From positions 109,038 to 173,037 of the forward strand of contig NZ_WQCA01000012.1 of NCBI RefSeq assembly GCF_013032445.1: a stretch of 64,000 nucleotides of DNA, given 5' to 3'. How positions within the stretch are numbered: the stretch's first letter is position 1; every line of letters starts with the position of its first letter. The DNA is from Ruegeria arenilitoris. GTDB lineage: Bacteria > Pseudomonadota > Alphaproteobacteria > Rhodobacterales > Rhodobacteraceae. The translations under genes were made by a program, and so were the position numbers. Below, in pieces: positions 38,127 to 46,318 of this stretch. Under the pieces are notes generated by a model. The model was not told the origin of the DNA and made no database searches. It worked only from the letters and a program-made list of their open reading frames with translations.

Positions 38127-38912
38127 ATGGTTTTCTTCACTGGATTACCAGCATCAGGAAAGTCATTCCTGTTGCGTCAGCAGATATCCATTTCGGTCTC
38201 CTTGGGACGTCGCGTGCATATTATGCGTTGGGATACAGGTCTCGCGGCGTTTCAGACCGAAGACATACTCGCAAAGTATCCAGATGTTTCGGATGGAACT
38301 CATCCGTTGATCCGAAAGGCAGCCGGGCTGTGGGGGCGGAAAGCCCTGGCGCGATGGCTGGCGAAGCATGCCGACCCCACAGACATGATTGTCGGTGAAG
38401 TCCCTATCATCGGAAACAGGTTTTCAGAGTTCATCCAGACGCAGCCGGATCAGATTGAGCCTGCCTTAGCTTCAGAGGAAACCAAATTCATTTATCCGGT
38501 TCCCACAAAGGGCTTGCGTGCCAATCTCGAAGCTATTCGAAGGTCTACGTTTGCGAACCCTAAACATCCTGATGAGGCCAGGGACGCGCCACCATCCACA
38601 ATGGAACTGGCTTGGCGTTTGACGTGTGCCAAGGTCGCAGAATTGGGTTTGATCTCTGAAGCGGACAGTCATTCTCCGTACGAGGAGATGATTTATGTGC
38701 GGTTTTTTGAGCACCTACTGCAACACCGAAACGCTATCAGAATTGGGGTTGATACAATTTATTCAAATGCCGGTTCAGCCCATGACCTAGATGCGAACGT
38801 CTTAGAAATCAGTGCTAGCTCAGGCGAAGTAAAGTACGCAATCGCAGAGGTAGAGACTACTTTTAAAGCCGAAGAAGCCGCCCGAGAAGTTGAAAACTGG
38901 TATCGGGTGTAG
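38127..38912 (+). CDS. P-loop ATPase/kinase-like protein of unknown function
   Basis: 261 residues from the first ATG. Walker A is GLPASGKS at residues about 6-13, preceded by a beta strand. The rest has no recognised domain; its size and P-loop type suggest a nucleotide kinase-like or zeta-toxin-like fold, which is weak inference. The ATG has no ribosome-binding site, and the frame upstream is open to 38010 with protein-like residues (SIDSFADTEIGRHLADAA) but no ATG, GTG or TTG. The real start may be a rare codon such as ATT at 38058, which has AGGAG upstream, or the gene may have lost its 5' end. Confidence 0.55.
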   Translation: MVFFTGLPASGKSFLLRQQISISVSLGRRVHIMRWDTGLAAFQTEDILAKYPDVSDGTHPLIRKAAGLWGRKALARWLAKHADPTDMIVGEVPIIGNRFSEFIQTQPDQIEPALASEETKFIYPVPTKGLRANLEAIRRSTFANPKHPDEARDAPPSTMELAWRLTCAKVAELGLISEADSHSPYEEMIYVRFFEHLLQHRNAIRIGVDTIYSNAGSAHDLDANVLEISASSGEVKYAIAEVETTFKAEEAAREVENWYRV

Positions 38913-38948
38913 CCCTCGTGCGAAAGTTCGCTCTTTGGCGTTTTGGAA

Positions 38949-38998
38949 ACTGCAAAGTCTAACTGTGAACGTCCGGTTTGGGCTGCCTCCAGTCACTA
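38949..38998 (+). repeat. Dispersed intergenic repeat, copy C
   Basis: Contains CTGCAAAGTC and the tail GTCCGGTTTGGGCTGC then CTCCAGTCAC, nearly the same as the copy at 40372-40430. The two copies flank the Ntn-hydrolase gene in the same orientation. Confidence 0.65.
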
Positions 38999-39126
38999 GT
39001 GCGAACAGTGGTGAACGCGGCTTCGAGCCTAGCGCCGGTAACTCGCTGGAGCGGTAAACCCTCCATTCCGAAGTTTTATTGGGCCGCAGCTAGCGGTGAT
39101 GCCGCCACGGCCCACGTGGTAAAACG

Positions 39127-40248
39127 TCAATTCGTTGGGGTCACATCGATTAACGTTGGTTCGCGATCACCGCTGGTTTCAAAGACGATCATCTCGCCTC
39201 CCATAGCTCCGAAGTCAATCTGCTTCATATCAACCATGTGCACCGTTCGGTCGTACATCGTGTGATAGTAGTAAACGAGGTTCAGGGAGTCCGCAGCGGT
39301 TGTGATCTGTGTTGCGCTGTAAAGTAGGTCATCCGACTGCACATCGTCTTGAGCGCCCTCAGCGGCATCGGCAGGAATGTTGAAGTTGTCCAGTATTCGG
39401 AATGCCTCGCGTACGGTGTCATAGCCACCTTGCGTCTCCCGCGCTGTCTGGGAAAAGGCGACTGCGCGGACAAACCGGGATGGGGGTGTGAAGTCGCCTG
39501 GCAGTCCTATCATACCGCTCCCAGCGCCCAGGGGCGCGAAAGTAACGCCGCTTGCCTCAACTTCGGGAAGCCCAAGAGCCGACAGGTTTACATAGTTGTT
39601 TAGGTTCGTCATGTGCCAATCGTAGTTTGGCGAATTGGTGATCACGCCAAGCGGGGCATCGAAAACCGTCAGGTCACCATCAATGTACTCGACGACGATC
39701 CTTCCGCCGAACCGGTCAGCAACCAACATATGAAACGGGAATGGAAATCCTAAGGTCTCATCCACGACCCCGACGACACGGACATTCGCCAACCCTGTGG
39801 CAGCCTCTTCAACTGTCTCAAATTGGGAAAGGACATAGCTGGCGAGCAAATCGCCGGGAATCGTGTTGCCGGAAAGGTCAGGGTCGTACTCCTGATACTC
39901 GGTGAAGCCGGGCAGATAAAACAACCCGGCGGTCAACCCAGCTTCGTTGATCCCATCTGCGGGAGCCCCATGATCCAACATGCTGATACCGACCATTCCA
40001 AATCGGCCGGTCCAGTTTGCTCCGTCTTGCCCATCTGGCATTTCGCCTGCGGTATAAGTGAAACCTCGCGGAATAATGTTGATCTTTGTCTCAAGATCGA
40101 ACGGCCCCCATTCGGCGGTCCTTGCGCGAACGATGCTTCCATCCTGCCCTGTCAACATGATGCCAGTGCATCCCCAGGCCATCGATACTGAAGCCACAAA
40201 GGCTATGGTCGCTTTTGGTAATATCCGAAATAACTCGATATGACGCAT
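39127..40248 (-). CDS. Exported choloylglycine hydrolase/penicillin V acylase family protein
   Basis: About 373 residues. A signal peptide (ATIAFVASVSMAWG) is followed at once by Cys in GCTGIMLTGQDG, the expected N-terminal nucleophile after cleavage. Other family features are RTAEWGPFD (substrate Arg), ADGINEAGL and ITNSPNYDWHM (Asn and Asp of the active site). These Ntn hydrolases cleave linear amides such as bile-salt conjugates, penicillin V or acyl-homoserine lactones. In a marine bacterium the last is a reasonable guess. The start is 40248; an upstream open stretch is not conserved-looking. It is a single gene flanked by two repeat copies. Confidence 0.87.
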   Translation of the reverse strand: MRHIELFRILPKATIAFVASVSMAWGCTGIMLTGQDGSIVRARTAEWGPFDLETKINIIPRGFTYTAGEMPDGQDGANWTGRFGMVGISMLDHGAPADGINEAGLTAGLFYLPGFTEYQEYDPDLSGNTIPGDLLASYVLSQFETVEEAATGLANVRVVGVVDETLGFPFPFHMLVADRFGGRIVVEYIDGDLTVFDAPLGVITNSPNYDWHMTNLNNYVNLSALGLPEVEASGVTFAPLGAGSGMIGLPGDFTPPSRFVRAVAFSQTARETQGGYDTVREAFRILDNFNIPADAAEGAQDDVQSDDLLYSATQITTAADSLNLVYYYHTMYDRTVHMVDMKQIDFGAMGGEMIVFETSGDREPTLIDVTPTN

Positions 40249-40371
40249 GGTCGTTCTCCAATTGGACTGATCTGATCTCATGAACTCACTCGACCAAGCT
40301 ACCACACCGGTTCTCAAGTTGAATGAAGTTTGCATGATCTTCAAATAGGCAAGAAAGTCCGCCTATTCCGT

Positions 40372-40430
40372 CCGCCGGACTTTGCAAAGTCCGACTCTGA
40401 ATGTCTGGTTTGGGCTGCGACCAGTCACAG
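40372..40430 (+). repeat. Dispersed intergenic repeat, copy D
   Basis: Begins with the palindromic core CCGGACTTTGCAAAGTCCG and ends GTCTGGTTTGGGCTGC then GACCAGTCAC. It is the clearest palindrome of the family in this window. Confidence 0.75.
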
Positions 40431-40523
40431 ATACGCGTCGCGGATATTTGAGCAAAACCCGTATCGCAAAGCGACGTGACCAATTCTGTGGCCCATGGTA
40501 GTGGCCTAACGAAGGGGCACTCC

Positions 40524-41510
40524 ATGACACCGGCACAAAAACTACAAAACCCAACAGCTGGTATTGCGTTCGTACTGATTGGAATATTGGCGATTTCTGT
40601 CAATGATATGCTGATCAAATTCCTGTCTGGCGGTTACCCCTTGCACCAGATGGTGTTTTCAAGATCGTTGATCGGAATCGGGTTCAGCTTTGCCCTGGTC
40701 CAGATGGAGGGCGGTTGGCGCATCCTGAAAACCGATCAGCCGGGACTTCACCTTCTGCGCGGCCTGCTGATTGTCGTTGCCAATCTGACGTTCTTTACAG
40801 CCTTGGCGGTAATGCCCCTAGCGGAAGCCACGGCTGTTTTCTTCGTAGCTCCCTTGATGATCACCTTGCTGAGTATCCCATTGCTTGGCGAAAAAGCTGG
40901 GCCGATGCGGATTGGTGCTGTGCTTGTGGGATTTTTGGGCGTGGTGATCATGACCCGCCCATGGGAGACCGGCGGCGAGCGTGAAGTTGGTCTGTTGATG
41001 TATGCCTTACCGGTTCTTGCTGCTTTCACCTATGCCCTCAACAACGTGATTACCCGTTTTCTTGGCGCAAAGTCCAAAGCCTCAGCTATGGCGGTGTACA
41101 TACAGGCGTGCTTTATCGTTGTCAGTCTATTGTTCTGGTCAGTCGCAGGGGATGGGCGTTTTGCGAGCGAGCTCGAGAACGAAAGCTTGATCTTCTTACT
41201 GCGTGCCTGGGTTTGGCCCGAAGGGACTGACCGCTGGTTGTTTATTGGGCTCGGATTCAATTCTGCAATCATCGGGTATTGCCTCGGCCAAGCTTACCGT
41301 ATGGCAGATGCGGCTACGGTGGCACCGTTTGAATATGTCGGTCTTCCCATGGCCATTTTCTGGGGATGGGTCATCTGGGGCGAGCTCCCAAACCTGCCTG
41401 TCGCAGTCGGTATTTCACTGATTCTGGGGGCGGGACTGTTTGTCTTTTTGCGTGAGCGTCAGAAAAAGAGGCACGTTGTAACTGAAAAAAGAGTGCACCG
41501 TCGGTATTAG
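40524..41510 (+). CDS. EamA/DMT family transporter
   Basis: A 328-residue membrane protein with about ten predicted helices arranged as two EamA repeats. The first covers residues about 12-145, the second about 160-305. It ends in a basic cytosolic tail (RERQKKRHVVTEKRVHRR). The drug/metabolite transporter superfamily exports amino acids, nucleosides or other small metabolites; the substrate is unknown. The start at 40524 has GAAGGGG upstream and is preferred over an earlier ATG. Transcribed alone. Confidence 0.88.
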   Translation: MTPAQKLQNPTAGIAFVLIGILAISVNDMLIKFLSGGYPLHQMVFSRSLIGIGFSFALVQMEGGWRILKTDQPGLHLLRGLLIVVANLTFFTALAVMPLAEATAVFFVAPLMITLLSIPLLGEKAGPMRIGAVLVGFLGVVIMTRPWETGGEREVGLLMYALPVLAAFTYALNNVITRFLGAKSKASAMAVYIQACFIVVSLLFWSVAGDGRFASELENESLIFLLRAWVWPEGTDRWLFIGLGFNSAIIGYCLGQAYRMADAATVAPFEYVGLPMAIFWGWVIWGELPNLPVAVGISLILGAGLFVFLRERQKKRHVVTEKRVHRRY

Positions 41511-41618
41511 GTGCCAAATCAATTCTGGCCAAAAGCCGCTCAAAAATACCCTGGGATATTGATTATCAATCGCAGTTGAGCGCTGATGAATCTTGTGGCT
41601 AATGAGATGAGAATTTTG

Positions 41619-42086
41619 ATGCGATACACAGTCATTCTTGCTGCGCTACTTCTTACCGCTTGCGGCAATGAACCCGCCGAGCCAATTGCCCGACTTTATC
41701 CCGGTGAGACCCCTGAGCTGCGCGTGATGATCAACGAAACTGCGGACGCACATGGTGTACCGCGAAGCCTTGTACACCGTGTGATCCAGCGAGAAAGCGA
41801 TTATCGTCCCAATGCTCGAAATGGTCCCTATTACGGGCTGATGCAGATTCTGCCTACTACAGCGCGCCAGATGGGATTTCGTGGACAGCCTTCCGACCTC
41901 TTGGACGCTCAGACCAATCTGACGTACGCTGTAAAATACCTGCGTGGCGCTTGGATGGTTTCGGATGGAAATGAGCCCGAAGCGGTCATGTGGTATGCCC
42001 GTGGGTATTATTACGAGGCGCGAAACAGATGCATGCTTGTGGCCACCGGACTGAGGGGTACTGAGGTACGAAAGTACTGCGGCTGA
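41619..42086 (+). CDS. Lytic transglycosylase lipoprotein (SLT domain)
   Basis: About 155 residues. A lipobox LLTAC near residue 15 predicts a lipid-anchored periplasmic protein. The SLT fold has catalytic Glu in QRESDYRPNARNG, the YGLMQILPTTARQMGF motif and AVKYL. It cleaves peptidoglycan between MurNAc and GlcNAc, forming 1,6-anhydroMurNAc. It is short compared with MltC/Slt types, consistent with single-domain remodelling or secretion-associated enzymes. No secretion-system genes are adjacent. In-frame ATGs at 41586 and 41607 are alternative starts. Confidence 0.85.
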   Translation: MRYTVILAALLLTACGNEPAEPIARLYPGETPELRVMINETADAHGVPRSLVHRVIQRESDYRPNARNGPYYGLMQILPTTARQMGFRGQPSDLLDAQTNLTYAVKYLRGAWMVSDGNEPEAVMWYARGYYYEARNRCMLVATGLRGTEVRKYCG

Positions 42087-42695
42087 AGCCCTTTCCACAG
42101 GAGCTACATTGAGCTTCAAATTTACCGTAAACAAACTCCACCAAACAGAGTGGGTTCGCACTACGGAGCCATGTATTTGCGCGTCTTGCAGAGTTACCTA
42201 AACTGCGCGTAGTTGCTGCAACAGCAATACGCGGAAGAAAACAGGCGGCTTTAACGCGCATCTCAGAAAATTGCAAAACCCAGTTTTGGATGTCCGCTTC
42301 GAGGCTGAGACTAGCCGCCATCGCGACTTGCAGAGAGCGACAACAGTAAGCCCACACCGGAAACGCTCGCTTAACTGCACGTGCACTCGTCGCATTCCCT
42401 TTGCCGCGAAGTAGATAGATTTGAAGCCGTCGTGCAGCGGAAATAGCGACCTCTGATGCGGTGTTCAACGCGGTTCAGGTCGCTGATGACCGGGTCGCAA
42501 ACTGGCTGGCCGTTCGACTCCATGCCATTTGCGGTGCTTACCATTTTGACGGCGGCTGAGTCGTGAAGCGACTACACTCAAAATCCTCTGTTATTGGATA
42601 ACAATCTACACAGGTCCTAAGGTTCGGGACTGGGGACTGTTTTATCGACGACTACGAACTTTATTTCGGCTCTTAAAAATTAGAAAGGTGCAATT
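42087..42695. other. Intergenic region between lytic transglycosylase and M48 protease
   Basis: 609 bp with no gene that I can defend. Open frames on the minus strand have no start signal or recognisable protein pattern. Fragments such as TTGCAAAACCCAG and GGATGTCCGCTTCGAGGCTG resemble decayed intergenic repeats. Confidence 0.45.
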
Positions 42696-43406
42696 ATGAA
42701 GCGGAGTGTCTTGGTATGGGTTGTTTTGTTGCTGGCGGGATGCGTGTCAACCGCGGCTCCTCCATCGGCGCCTATCCCAAATCCCGGTCGCACGACCGCA
42801 TCGGTCAGTTCACAGCAGGCGCAAGTGAGATTTCGGCAGGTCGCCTCTCGAATAGAGCCCGTTGCAGAGCGAGAATGTCGCCGCCAAACTCGGGGAGTGA
42901 ATTGTGATTTTTTGATCCGCATTGATCCGAACAAAAAAGCTCCCTCAAACGCCTATCAGAGTTTAAGCAAGTCGGGACGCCCCGTTATCACAATGACTCA
43001 AGCGCTGACACGGGATGTTAACAATACCGATGAACTTGCATTTGTTATGGCGCATGAAGCCGCGCACCACATTCAAGGGCATTTGGCGCGACGCGCCCAA
43101 AATGCGGCGGCTGGTGCAATAATTTTTGCAGGTCTGGCGACCGTGGCGGGGACCGGGCCGAATGACATTGCCGCAGCACAAGATCTCGGAGCCTTTGTTG
43201 GCGGGCGCAGCTATTCAAAGAACTTTGAATTGGAAGCAGATCGACTAGGCACCGTTATAGCCTACAAAGCTGGCTATGATCCACTCAAAGGTGCGCTGTA
43301 CTTTGCACGAGTCCCTGATCCTGGTGATCGTTTCTTAGGGACACATCCTCCCAACGCTCAAAGGTATTACGCGGTGCAAGATACTATGGCCCAGATCGGT
43401 CGATGA
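42696..43406 (+). CDS. M48 family metalloprotease, lipoprotein
   Basis: 236 residues with an N-terminal lipobox (LLLAGC, Cys at about 16), so it is a membrane-anchored periplasmic protein. The zinc motif HEAAHH (in MAHEAAHHIQGH) and the downstream ligand ELEADRLGT are complete, so it should be an active M48 peptidase. The compact form without extra repeats resembles the LoiP/YcaL type involved in outer-membrane protein quality control. AGAAAGG precedes the ATG. Single gene. Confidence 0.9.
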   Translation: MKRSVLVWVVLLLAGCVSTAAPPSAPIPNPGRTTASVSSQQAQVRFRQVASRIEPVAERECRRQTRGVNCDFLIRIDPNKKAPSNAYQSLSKSGRPVITMTQALTRDVNNTDELAFVMAHEAAHHIQGHLARRAQNAAAGAIIFAGLATVAGTGPNDIAAAQDLGAFVGGRSYSKNFELEADRLGTVIAYKAGYDPLKGALYFARVPDPGDRFLGTHPPNAQRYYAVQDTMAQIGR

Positions 43407-43671
43407 CCAATTGGAGTATGTGTTTGGGAATTCTTATCTCGGTTTTGCAAAGCTGAGTGATAAAGGTCCGCTAAGGGCTGGTTGCGGTCAACCATACTCA
43501 TAGTAGAGACTGGTGGTACATAGTTCCGCAGAGCAGTGCTGGCGAAATGCTTATCTGGGGCGCTTTGGTTCCTAGCAGGAGAGGAGCTTAGAAGAAGCAC
43601 GCACTACTACGACGACAGTCGCCATAGACTTCTTATGTCAAATATTGGTTAAGAGCGGCAGGTACGCTGTA

Positions 43672-44268
43672 CTAGCGGTCTGGGTCTGTATCGAGTTTGC
43701 CCCAGAGATCATCAACCATATCTGAGAAGCCATCATTCGAGGCCTCCTTGGGCAGTAGACCAGCTCTTCGCCGGCGTTCGACCTCGGCCATTAGTTCTTC
43801 CTCTGTGGCTGTCTCAACCACATCACATCGAAGAGCTTCAATCTCGTCCGCTGTCCACGACTCAAATTTGTCTGCGTAGAAGCCCAGGGAATACGGCTCG
43901 TCATCAGAAATCTGCTTGATCACAGCATTCCAATCTTCGCTCTGGTTCGATTCCTTTTCGACCCTCTCATCTAGTTCGCGGATAGACTTGCGGATCATCG
44001 GCAGCAGCTCTGCCTCAACGCTTTCTTCGCCCGCGCCGGTCCCCGCAAGCCAAAGGTCTGCGATCTTGCGGACGAGCGCCCAGACCGTCTGACTTCGAGG
44101 GTGGCCTTCAATCTGGCCGCCCAGACCTTTTTCTTGAATGCCCAGCTGTTCAGCGGCCCGTTCGTTCATTCGAATATTGTAATCAGACACGTCCGCGAGT
44201 TCTGAATCGTTCTCAGCCACAGCTCGGGCGACCTCTTGATCACCAACATAGACAACCACCTTCAACAT
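43672..44268 (-). CDS. Hypothetical protein, last gene of the unknown eight-gene operon
   Basis: 198 residues, acidic, no signal peptide. An N-terminal beta-rich segment (MLKVVVYVGDQEVARAVAEN) leads into ELADVSDYNIRMNERAA. A long helical region rich in Glu and Arg follows. I do not recognise a family; the start resembles small proteins from plasmids and integrative elements in style only. It starts four bases after the preceding gene's stop, with GAGGTAGTGGG as ribosome-binding region. Confidence 0.65.
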   Translation of the reverse strand: MLKVVVYVGDQEVARAVAENDSELADVSDYNIRMNERAAEQLGIQEKGLGGQIEGHPRSQTVWALVRKIADLWLAGTGAGEESVEAELLPMIRKSIRELDERVEKESNQSEDWNAVIKQISDDEPYSLGFYADKFESWTADEIEALRCDVVETATEEELMAEVERRRRAGLLPKEASNDGFSDMVDDLWGKLDTDPDR

Positions 44269-44272
44269 CCCA

Positions 44273-44464
44273 CTACCTCTTCCTTCGCCGGTTCATCACT
44301 CGGTCCAGGTGGCTGTAGTCTAGATCTCGCATTATCCTTTGAACTCGCTCTGGATCGACTTCGCGATCTTTTCCAGCAGTGTGGACGATGTGTCTGACGT
44401 AGATCGTCAACGCGACAATGATCACGGCGGATAAGATCAAGCTGATAGGCTCCGCCCGCATCAC
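44273..44464 (-). CDS. Small single-pass membrane protein in the unknown operon
   Basis: 63 residues. One hydrophobic helix (ISLILSAVIIVALTIYV) near the N-terminus is followed by a highly charged tail ending RVMNRRRKR. The likely topology is an N-terminal anchor with a basic cytosolic tail of about 40 residues that could contact nucleic acid or phospholipid. The GTG at 44464 overlaps the previous stop; an ATG one codon later is an alternative. It is the only membrane protein of the operon. Confidence 0.6.
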   Translation of the reverse strand: MMRAEPISLILSAVIIVALTIYVRHIVHTAGKDREVDPERVQRIMRDLDYSHLDRVMNRRRKR

Positions 44465-44775
44465 TAAGTCTTCTTCCTTGGGTCTTCGATCCCGAGGTCG
44501 TCGAACACGTTGCCGCTACCATCAGTGATCTCGACATCATCGTCGTCAGTCACTAGACCCCAGGTGTTCTCTTTGACCCATTCATCCCGCCATTTGGGCG
44601 CGTCGGCCGGACGCTGTGCAAAATCGGCGATTTGCTCGAAAATCATTTTGCGCAATGCAAGCCAGACGTCCGGACCCTCTTTGCGACGAGCTTGCAACTC
44701 TGCGATCAAGTCATTTAGAGGAACATCCTGTAACGGGCGCCCGAAGATATCTTCTTCTGAAAAATCATCTATCAT
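44464..44775 (-). CDS. Hypothetical acidic protein in the unknown operon
   Basis: 103 residues, acidic, probably helical in its first 60 residues (PLNDLIAELQARRKEG, then ALRKMIFEQIADFAQ). A C-terminal tail is very rich in Asp (VTDDDDVEITDG). It has no recognised domain. Its ATG overlaps the preceding stop in an ATGA arrangement, so translation is coupled. Confidence 0.6.
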   Translation of the reverse strand: MIDDFSEEDIFGRPLQDVPLNDLIAELQARRKEGPDVWLALRKMIFEQIADFAQRPADAPKWRDEWVKENTWGLVTDDDDVEITDGSGNVFDDLGIEDPRKKT

Positions 44776-44927
44776 CGCTCAACATCCTCGACACTGATCG
44801 ATAAAACTAAGATCTTGTTTGGTTTTACGGTGATCTGTTTTCCTTCAATCTCTCGAAGTTGGCCGTTCACCGAAGTCTCGCAGATTACGAAAATTGGGAT
44901 TTCCTCTTCTGTAGTCATGTCACTCAT
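44772..44927 (-). CDS. Small hypothetical protein in the unknown operon (51 residues)
   Basis: A predicted beta-rich 51-residue protein (IPIFVICETSVNGQLREIEG, then QITVKPNKILVLSISVEDV). The ATG at 44927 lies inside the last codons of the preceding gene (8-base overlap), which decides the start over an upstream ATG at 44972. No family recognised. Confidence 0.55.
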   Translation of the reverse strand: MSDMTTEEEIPIFVICETSVNGQLREIEGKQITVKPNKILVLSISVEDVER

Positions 44928-45084
44928 CTGGCTTACCCTTCGGATCAGGCACCTTTCGCGACCGGATCTCATCCGAGGTAATCGGCTTGGTTAGTTTTGC
45001 TCGACCGGCCGCAATTTCAGCCTCCCGAAGTCTAAGCAAACGCAAGGTTTGTTCATCCAGCTCAACGTCGTCGTCATCACCCAT
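44920..45084 (-). CDS. Small hypothetical protein in the unknown operon (54 residues)
   Basis: A 54-residue charged protein, MGDDDDVELDEQTLRLLRLR followed by a Lys/Arg-rich tail, predicted helical. The ATG at 45084 overlaps the end of the 352-residue gene by eight bases, so it is translationally coupled to it. No family recognised. Overlaps the next gene by eight bases as well. Confidence 0.55.
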   Translation of the reverse strand: MGDDDDVELDEQTLRLLRLREAEIAAGRAKLTKPITSDEIRSRKVPDPKGKPDE

Positions 45085-46135
45085 CAGACTTCTCCCGAGT
45101 ACAGTAACAGTGAGAACAGAGTACTTGAGACCCGTCGGCTGTCCGAACGATGTCACCAACGTGGCCACACTCTTCACACGTCACACCGCATCGAAATTCC
45201 ATCCAGACAGCGTACTCCTGAATGAGATCGTGGTATCGACTGAAACCGATGCAAATCTTGCCATCCTGGCCTTTCTTAATGTCCGAAATCTGAATAGTTC
45301 CAGGGTCCAGTGCCCTGAAGTCCTGACTGAAGGAAAGCTTGTGGAGTGCTTGCGAAATCATGACGAGCCAGCCCTTTCCGACAGCAGGAACAAGAGATGC
45401 GCAATCCGGAGAAACGAGGTCTGGATAGTTTTCCACAATGTCCAGCCTCAGGCTGTCGGGCCAGGATTCTTCGGCGCCCTCAAATCGCCGCCGCAGAGCA
45501 TCATTGTAGCACCAACTGCAAAGCGTCGTCACAAACCCAAGGATGCTCTGGCGTTGTGCAGAATTAGAACAACCTTCACAGGTTTGCTCAATCTGATCGA
45601 CACGCCATTGAATCTCTTCACTCGTAGCCTGGTTGCAGCCCTGGCCCTCATAGACGCGCAAGCCTCCCCATTTCTGTTTGATCTGAACGATGGGCGGGTA
45701 TTCACCACCAAACAGGTCGGGCTGCTCGTCGATCAACCTTTTCACTTTCTCAAGTGCAAGCGTAAGCTGCTCCGCCCACCCGGCACGATACTCACCAAGC
45801 TGCTTGAAGACGCTTCCATGAATATCATTCCAGTCGACAACACTGCTCATCACTGACCTCCAGGCCCGCGCCTCTTTGAGATCGTGTGAAACCTCCGCCA
45901 TAGCAGTCATCATACGGTCGACCACTTCGCGTTCATCACACTCGACATGCAGACCCTCGGTCGACCATGTGACGTCAGAGACGTGCGGAGCTGGGTAGTT
46001 GTGCGCCATCACCAAACGCATTTCTTCGGCGTACCAGGCGTCAAATGAGCGGAGATCATCTGGCGCTCCATGGTCCTCGATCACACCTCGGACCTTCTCC
46101 CGGAATTCCTTCCAGCTCTTTTCGATATCATCCAT
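45077..46135 (-). CDS. Double zinc-ribbon protein B of the unknown operon
   Basis: A 352-residue soluble protein. Residues about 101-215 form a domain shared with the first gene of the operon: DWNDIH..., IVQIKQKWGGLRVY and two Cys pairs (Cys 186, 189, 206, 209 in CEGCSN and LCSWCY). A second zinc ribbon lies at the C-terminus (Cys 320, 323, 340, 343 in CEECGH and CSHC). Both sets fit tetrahedral zinc sites. The first 100 residues are helical and acidic. The function is unknown; zinc ribbons plus a conserved aromatic patch suggest nucleic-acid or protein binding. It begins three bases after the preceding small gene. Confidence 0.7.
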   Translation of the reverse strand: MDDIEKSWKEFREKVRGVIEDHGAPDDLRSFDAWYAEEMRLVMAHNYPAPHVSDVTWSTEGLHVECDEREVVDRMMTAMAEVSHDLKEARAWRSVMSSVVDWNDIHGSVFKQLGEYRAGWAEQLTLALEKVKRLIDEQPDLFGGEYPPIVQIKQKWGGLRVYEGQGCNQATSEEIQWRVDQIEQTCEGCSNSAQRQSILGFVTTLCSWCYNDALRRRFEGAEESWPDSLRLDIVENYPDLVSPDCASLVPAVGKGWLVMISQALHKLSFSQDFRALDPGTIQISDIKKGQDGKICIGFSRYHDLIQEYAVWMEFRCGVTCEECGHVGDIVRTADGSQVLCSHCYCTREKSDG

Positions 46136-46138
46136 CAG

Positions 46139-46318
46139 TCACATTCTCCAGAACTTGGTCTTGTTGAGATGGAAGCCCCCTCTCGAGACTTGGCAAAGGG
46201 CAATCGGCGGGACATGACCTGTGGCCAGCGAGCCCGTATTCATGAGCTTCCGGGCGTAGTCCTCATCATCGTTGCCTTCCATAATTCTATTGAAGATCAC
46301 CTGTTGTTCGGCGGTCAT
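46139..46318 (-). CDS. Small hypothetical protein in the unknown operon (59 residues)
   Basis: A 59-residue basic protein starting MTAEQQVIFNRIMEGNDDED, no recognised domain. The ATG at 46318 shares a base with the preceding TGA (TGATG), which fixes the start over an upstream ATG at 46348. Confidence 0.55.
   Translation of the reverse strand: MTAEQQVIFNRIMEGNDDEDYARKLMNTGSLATGHVPPIALCQVSRGGFHLNKTKFWRM

Noticed and set aside
41986..42468. Minus-strand 160-codon frame between the lytic transglycosylase and M48 genes
   Set aside because: It overlaps the end of the transglycosylase gene, lacks a ribosome site, and its residues do not resemble a folded protein.
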